From: Gordionus sp. m RMFG-2023
Taxonomy: Eukaryota > Nematomorpha > Gordioida > Chordodea > Parachordodidae
Reading direction: 5' to 3'
NCBI RefSeq assembly: GCF_954871325.1
Contig: NC_088775.1
Location: forward strand, 75,059,561-75,123,560
DNA: 64,000 bases
This document shows, one piece after another, positions 61,601 through 64,000 of this stretch. The notes beneath the pieces were generated by a model, which made no database searches, was not told the origin of the DNA, and saw nothing but the letters and a program-made list of their open reading frames with translations. Each line of letters begins with the position of its first letter. Positions within the stretch are counted from its first letter, which is position 1. Both the position numbers and the translations under genes were made by a program.

Positions 61601-62868
61601 AATCCGACCCTATGGTTCAAGTAAGATTTGTATTTAATTTGATGAAATTTGTAAATGCCTAATTTCCTTAAATAAAATTATTAGTCTTGTAAATATTTTA
61701 CCTAGGAATTTTTTATATGATTAAATTATATAAATAGTATAATATTTGCTTATATTTAACAACATTCATTCAACCTTATTCAAAGTGTTATTTCGAAGAA
61801 TCGGGTGAGCACGTTATAGCTGGCGCTGGCGAACTCCACTTGGAAATTTGCCTGAAGGATCTAGAGGAAGATCATGCTTGTATCCCCATTAAAAAGTCTG
61901 ACCCAGTTGTAACTTATAGAGAAACCGTTACAGAAGGGTCTAACCAGACCTGTCTTAGCAAATCTGCCAACAAACACAATAGGCTTTTTATGACAGCTGG
62001 TCCTATGCCTGACGGTCTGGCAGAAGATATTGATAAGGTTTATTAAATTATTAACTTTTAATATAAATATTGGTTTGTAATGATGTAAAAAATCCAGTTA
62101 TTTGAAGACCAAATTATTATATTTTCCCTTTTCTCTATCACCTTTTTATTATATATAATTGAGTGAAAAGAGTTGTTACCTAAACGAGGGAATGATATGA
62201 TTTAATCGATATTAAAACGAAAGTCTTGGTTTGTTTTTATACCATTCTTTCATCCTGTCTATCGAAACATTTTTTTAAATTATGTATTATAATTAATAAT
62301 TATGAAAGTTCATTTTAAACGCCAAATACGCCATATTTTTGCGACATCAAAATTAAGGGAGATGTAGCACCTAATCAAGAATTTAAAGCCCGTGGTCGTT
62401 ATTTGGCAGACAAATACGAGTTTGACATATCTGAAGCGAGGAAGATTTGGTGCTTTGGTCCTGAAGGCAAAGGTCCCAACATCCTCGTCGATTGCACAAA
62501 GGGAGTTCAATACCTGAACGAGATCAAAGTTTTTTTTACAAAATTAGAATACTTTTCCTAGTTAGAAATTATTTACAGTTAAATTCAAAAACCCCCACTT
62601 TGCACCAAATTAAGGACATGAAAAATTTTTATGAATATTTAAACAGGACAGCGTCGTTGCTGGTTTTCAATGGGCCACAAAAGAAGGCGTATTATGTGAA
62701 GAAAACGTCAGAGGAGTACGTTTCAACGTCCACGACGTTACTCTCCATGCTGATGCTATACATCGTGGGGGTGGGCAAATTATACCAACTGCTAGGCGAT
62801 GTCTTTATGCGTGTATGTTGACTGCTAAGCCCACTCTCCTGGAACCTGTCTACTTAGTCGAGATTCAG
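49694..62868 (+). CDS. EEF2: Translation elongation factor 2, 5' 13 exons (737 residues), partial
   Basis: EF2 is the cytosolic GTPase that translocates the ribosome along mRNA. Thirteen exons join with perfect phase to 2211 bases without a stop. Visible motifs: AHVDHGKST (P loop), [11 protein letters not shown] (the threonine regulated by EF2 kinase in animals), DSPGH, NKLD (where vertebrates have NKMD), [10 protein letters not shown], and [11 protein letters not shown] with the diphthamide histidine. Domains I to IV are present. The protein breaks off at LVEIQ, and about 120 residues of the usual 850 (domain V and the C-terminus) lie beyond the window. Sequence is closest to invertebrate EF2 ([15 protein letters not shown]). 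The first intron follows the ATG directly, as in the human gene. Most introns are 41-320 bases, but introns 7, 8 and 9 are 5415, 735 and 3710 bases. All key residues are intact, so this is a working gene. Confidence 0.97.
49744..49958 (+). CDS. EEF2: EF2 exon 2
   Basis: Residues 2-72: domain I start with P loop AHVDHGKST and switch I region [11 protein letters not shown]. Ends in phase 2 at GTATAT; the next intron is 41 bases. Confidence 0.95.
50000..50184 (+). CDS. EEF2: EF2 exon 3
   Basis: Residues 73-134, including [19 protein letters not shown] (G3 motif DSPGH). Phase 1 at GTAGTT; 47-base intron. Confidence 0.95.
50232..50443 (+). CDS. EEF2: EF2 exon 4
   Basis: Residues 135-205, including [19 protein letters not shown] and the guanine-specificity motif NKLD. 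Ends phase 0 at GTAATA; 78-base intron. Confidence 0.95.
50522..50758 (+). CDS. EEF2: EF2 exon 5
   Basis: Residues 206-284: [20 protein letters not shown], then the G' insert region [18 protein letters not shown]. Phase 0 at GTATTT; 57-base intron. Confidence 0.95.
50816..50935 (+). CDS. EEF2: EF2 exon 6
   Basis: Residues 285-324 ([20 protein letters not shown] ... ELEGKALLK). The last part is somewhat shorter than in vertebrates. Phase 0 at GTTTGT; 231-base intron. Confidence 0.92.
51167..51305 (+). CDS. EEF2: EF2 exon 7
   Basis: Residues 325-370 ([20 protein letters not shown], then [14 protein letters not shown]). Phase 1 at GTATAC, opening a 5.4-kb intron. Confidence 0.95.
51480..52270 (+). 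mobile_element. hAT transposase fossil in EF2 intron 7
   Basis: At 52138-52250 the plus strand reads RIKTYLKL, then [18 protein letters not shown] with stops between. This matches the end of ZMYM-type hAT transposases (RIKTYLRSTM...RLNGLALLDVHRDI). No termini recognised. Confidence 0.6.
53311..55280 (-). mobile_element. hAT element fossil with AACTAGTTAC subterminal repeats
   Basis: AACTAGTTAC-type words cluster at both ends (53315-53395 and 55160-55245). At 53629-53973 a minus-strand frame ends in [20 protein letters not shown], a decayed hAT dimerisation domain (family [20 protein letters not shown]), preceded by [12 protein letters not shown]. Exact ends are uncertain; the left end may be TAGTGTTGTTAAAGTTAC. 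Confidence 0.6.
55906..56640. mobile_element. Short hAT-derived element, GGGTTC family
   Basis: The left end CAGGGATGTGAACC equals (inverted) the right end of the hAT at 41223-42580. The right side ends near GGGTTCACAC (56628). No transposase recognised. Confidence 0.5.
56721..56916 (+). CDS. EEF2: EF2 exon 8
   Basis: Acceptor ATATAAG ends at 56720, chosen because the join reads [18 protein letters not shown] like the family. Residues 371-435 include [16 protein letters not shown] of domain II. Phase 2 at GTTAAC; 735-base intron. Confidence 0.93.
57652..57790 (+). CDS. EEF2: EF2 exon 9
   Basis: Residues 436-482 ([19 protein letters not shown], then [16 protein letters not shown]). Phase 0 at GTTTCT, opening a 3.7-kb intron. 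Confidence 0.95.
57791..61500. other. EF2 intron 9 with hAT end and higher-order repeat
   Basis: Starts with ordinary AT-rich sequence. At 57991 there is a hAT-like left end (TAGTGCTGTAAGCATTACTT, with AGTAACACGTTACTT inside), then the CGCGTCCCC tandem array. 60015-61500 is AT-rich with nothing recognised. Confidence 0.6.
58325..59995. repeat. Higher-order tandem repeat with ACGCGTCCCCGGTCAA core
   Basis: Thirteen copies of a GC-rich core (ACGCGTCCCCGGTCAA or one-base variants) occur at about 58332, 58483, 58637, 58797, 58906, 59065, 59171, 59321, 59427, 59563, 59660, 59807 and 59918. From 58797 the spacing alternates between about 150 and 107 bases, so a dimeric unit of about 260 bases repeats. 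One half contains AGCAGATTCATATTTAGCTC, the other ATAGAATCGTGTATAGTTTT. Early copies are simpler monomers. Confidence 0.9.
61501..61620 (+). CDS. EEF2: EF2 exon 10
   Basis: Residues 483-522 ([20 protein letters not shown], then LAKSDPMVQ), phase 0 both ends, donor GTAAGA; 165-base intron. Confidence 0.95.
61786..62037 (+). CDS. EEF2: EF2 exon 11
   Basis: Residues 523-606 ([20 protein letters not shown] ... [20 protein letters not shown]). Domain III to IV. CYFEESG replaces the usual CIIEESG. Phase 0, donor GTTTAT; 320-base intron. Confidence 0.95.
62358..62528 (+). CDS. EEF2: EF2 exon 12
   Basis: Residues 607-663 ([20 protein letters not shown], then [16 protein letters not shown] and GVQYLNEIK). 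Phase 0; donor GTTTTT; 118-base intron. Confidence 0.95.
62647..62868 (+). CDS. EEF2: EF2 exon 13 (last in window)
   Basis: Residues 664-737 ([20 protein letters not shown] ... [19 protein letters not shown] ... LVEIQ). Contains the diphthamide histidine of domain IV. The donor GTTTTG at 62869 opens an intron that reaches the window end. A track frame over 62492-62821 is a shadow. Confidence 0.95.
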
Positions 62869-64000
62869 GTTTTGATTAGTAATTTAATTTCAATAAATAT
62901 TTTTTTAAAGAAAACAGTTTTATGTATTGTTGTAAAATATTTTCAGTAGTATTAAAACAACATATCCCATCTCTTGGCATATTATTTATGATATTTTAAT
63001 AATTTAAAAATATAATTATATTAATATTTCTATATATCGATTTTATAAATACCCAAAAAGTGCTCTTTTATAAAAATTTGTATACCAATATTTCACTAAA
63101 TTATATGGTGAGTCAAAATTTTTAAAAAGGTAAAAATAAGTATAAATAATTTATTAATTTTTTACTTAAATAATTAATAAATTATGCTCTGATTGGTTAA
63201 TTAACTTATAGATTTCAATATAGCGAGATAAGTAAATTTTCGGCAAGAGATTCAAAATCCGATGATGATGATAATTATCCTTTGTTATTTTTTTGGCGAA
63301 TGGTTTGGAGATGTTTACGCTTCCACTTAATACTTACATATATTTTGATTGATATTTTTATAGTTAACAATTAATGAATGCCTTAAAAAACACATCAGGA
63401 CCTGGCTTGTTTACGTTATCGACTTCTTATGGAAATGATATTCTCAACTGACCTATCTCTGAGTAAGCAGGGACGTGGTTCAATTGATATGGTGACACTG
63501 CATCACCAAATGGTTTGATTATAGGCCAATACTTGACCTCTAATATTTGTCAATCAGAACCAACTGATTTTATCAGCGTTTGTCAAAAGGTTTAATATTG
63601 GAGTTAATGATCTGCCTCGAGCCTAATTTTTCAAGATTTTTTTTATTTGTCTAAAAATTTTGATTAATTTTATTTAGTTTTTTTCGATTATTAGCTTTTA
63701 ATTTATTTTTTATATATAATATTTTGTATTACAAATATCTCAATAGAAAATTTATTTAGTATTTAATTATTTATTTAAGATACTATATCAAAAATAACTA
63801 GACCAAACAAATAATAATTATAATATTATATAAATTAACTTCATATTTATAATTATCATTTAAAATTATTAAAGTATCAATATTTTTTTGTTTTAATCTA
63901 TTTCTTCTAATAGCCTTCCAGTCTTTAAAAAAGTTCGTCTTGAAGTTGTGGACTTTGCAGGAATTGGCTAGAATCTTCTAGCAAATTTTGCCATCTTTTG
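62869..64000. other. EF2 intron 13 (incomplete)
   Basis: AT-rich; the next expected EF2 segment (CPE--VGGIYGVLN) was not found up to the window end. Some short open stretches (for example near 63385-63450) have no family match. Confidence 0.6.

Overview
The window is about three-quarters A+T and comes from an animal nuclear genome. It carries two intron-rich host genes of metazoan type: nucleoporin Nup96 and elongation factor 2. A third small gene for a secreted protein lies between them. Everything else is a dense layer of transposon remains. The EF2 protein is close to protostome and other invertebrate EF2 (inference from family knowledge). Nup96 is very diverged, which together with the base composition suggests a fast-evolving invertebrate. 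I cannot name the phylum with confidence.

Layout. 1-4.6 kb: remains of Ty3/gypsy-type LTR elements in two orientations. 5.3-19.1 kb, plus strand: the C-terminal two thirds of Nup96 in about ten exons. Its introns hold hAT, LINE and small GC-rich elements. 19.4-22.3 kb: LINE and hAT fossils on the minus strand, a foldback MITE and a hAT end. 24.67-26.20 kb, plus strand: a five-exon gene for a 177-residue secreted protein with nine cysteines that I do not recognise. 26.4-42.8 kb: a nest of transposons. A ZMYM-type hAT element is split by a second hAT element (itself hit by a GC-rich MITE), by two small non-autonomous LTR elements (one split by a 5.2-kb Helitron) and by a third hAT. Most layers are bounded by recognisable target-site duplications. 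42.8-49.4 kb: further hAT elements, one with a nested 589-bp MITE, and a possible gag fossil. 49.69-62.87 kb, plus strand: 13 exons of EF2 (737 residues), running off the right edge before the C-terminal domain. Introns 7, 8 and 9 are large, and introns 7 and 9 are filled with hAT fossils and a higher-order tandem repeat.

The three genes are unrelated in function: nuclear pore scaffold, an unknown secreted product, and translation elongation. The only shared theme is that all three lie on the plus strand and all carry repeat-swollen introns beside introns as short as 40-60 bases. Splice phases join cleanly across EF2 and the secreted gene. In Nup96 they join cleanly if one exon-like piece lying out of genomic order is counted.

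All protein calls were made by reading translations against remembered family sequences. No database search was run.
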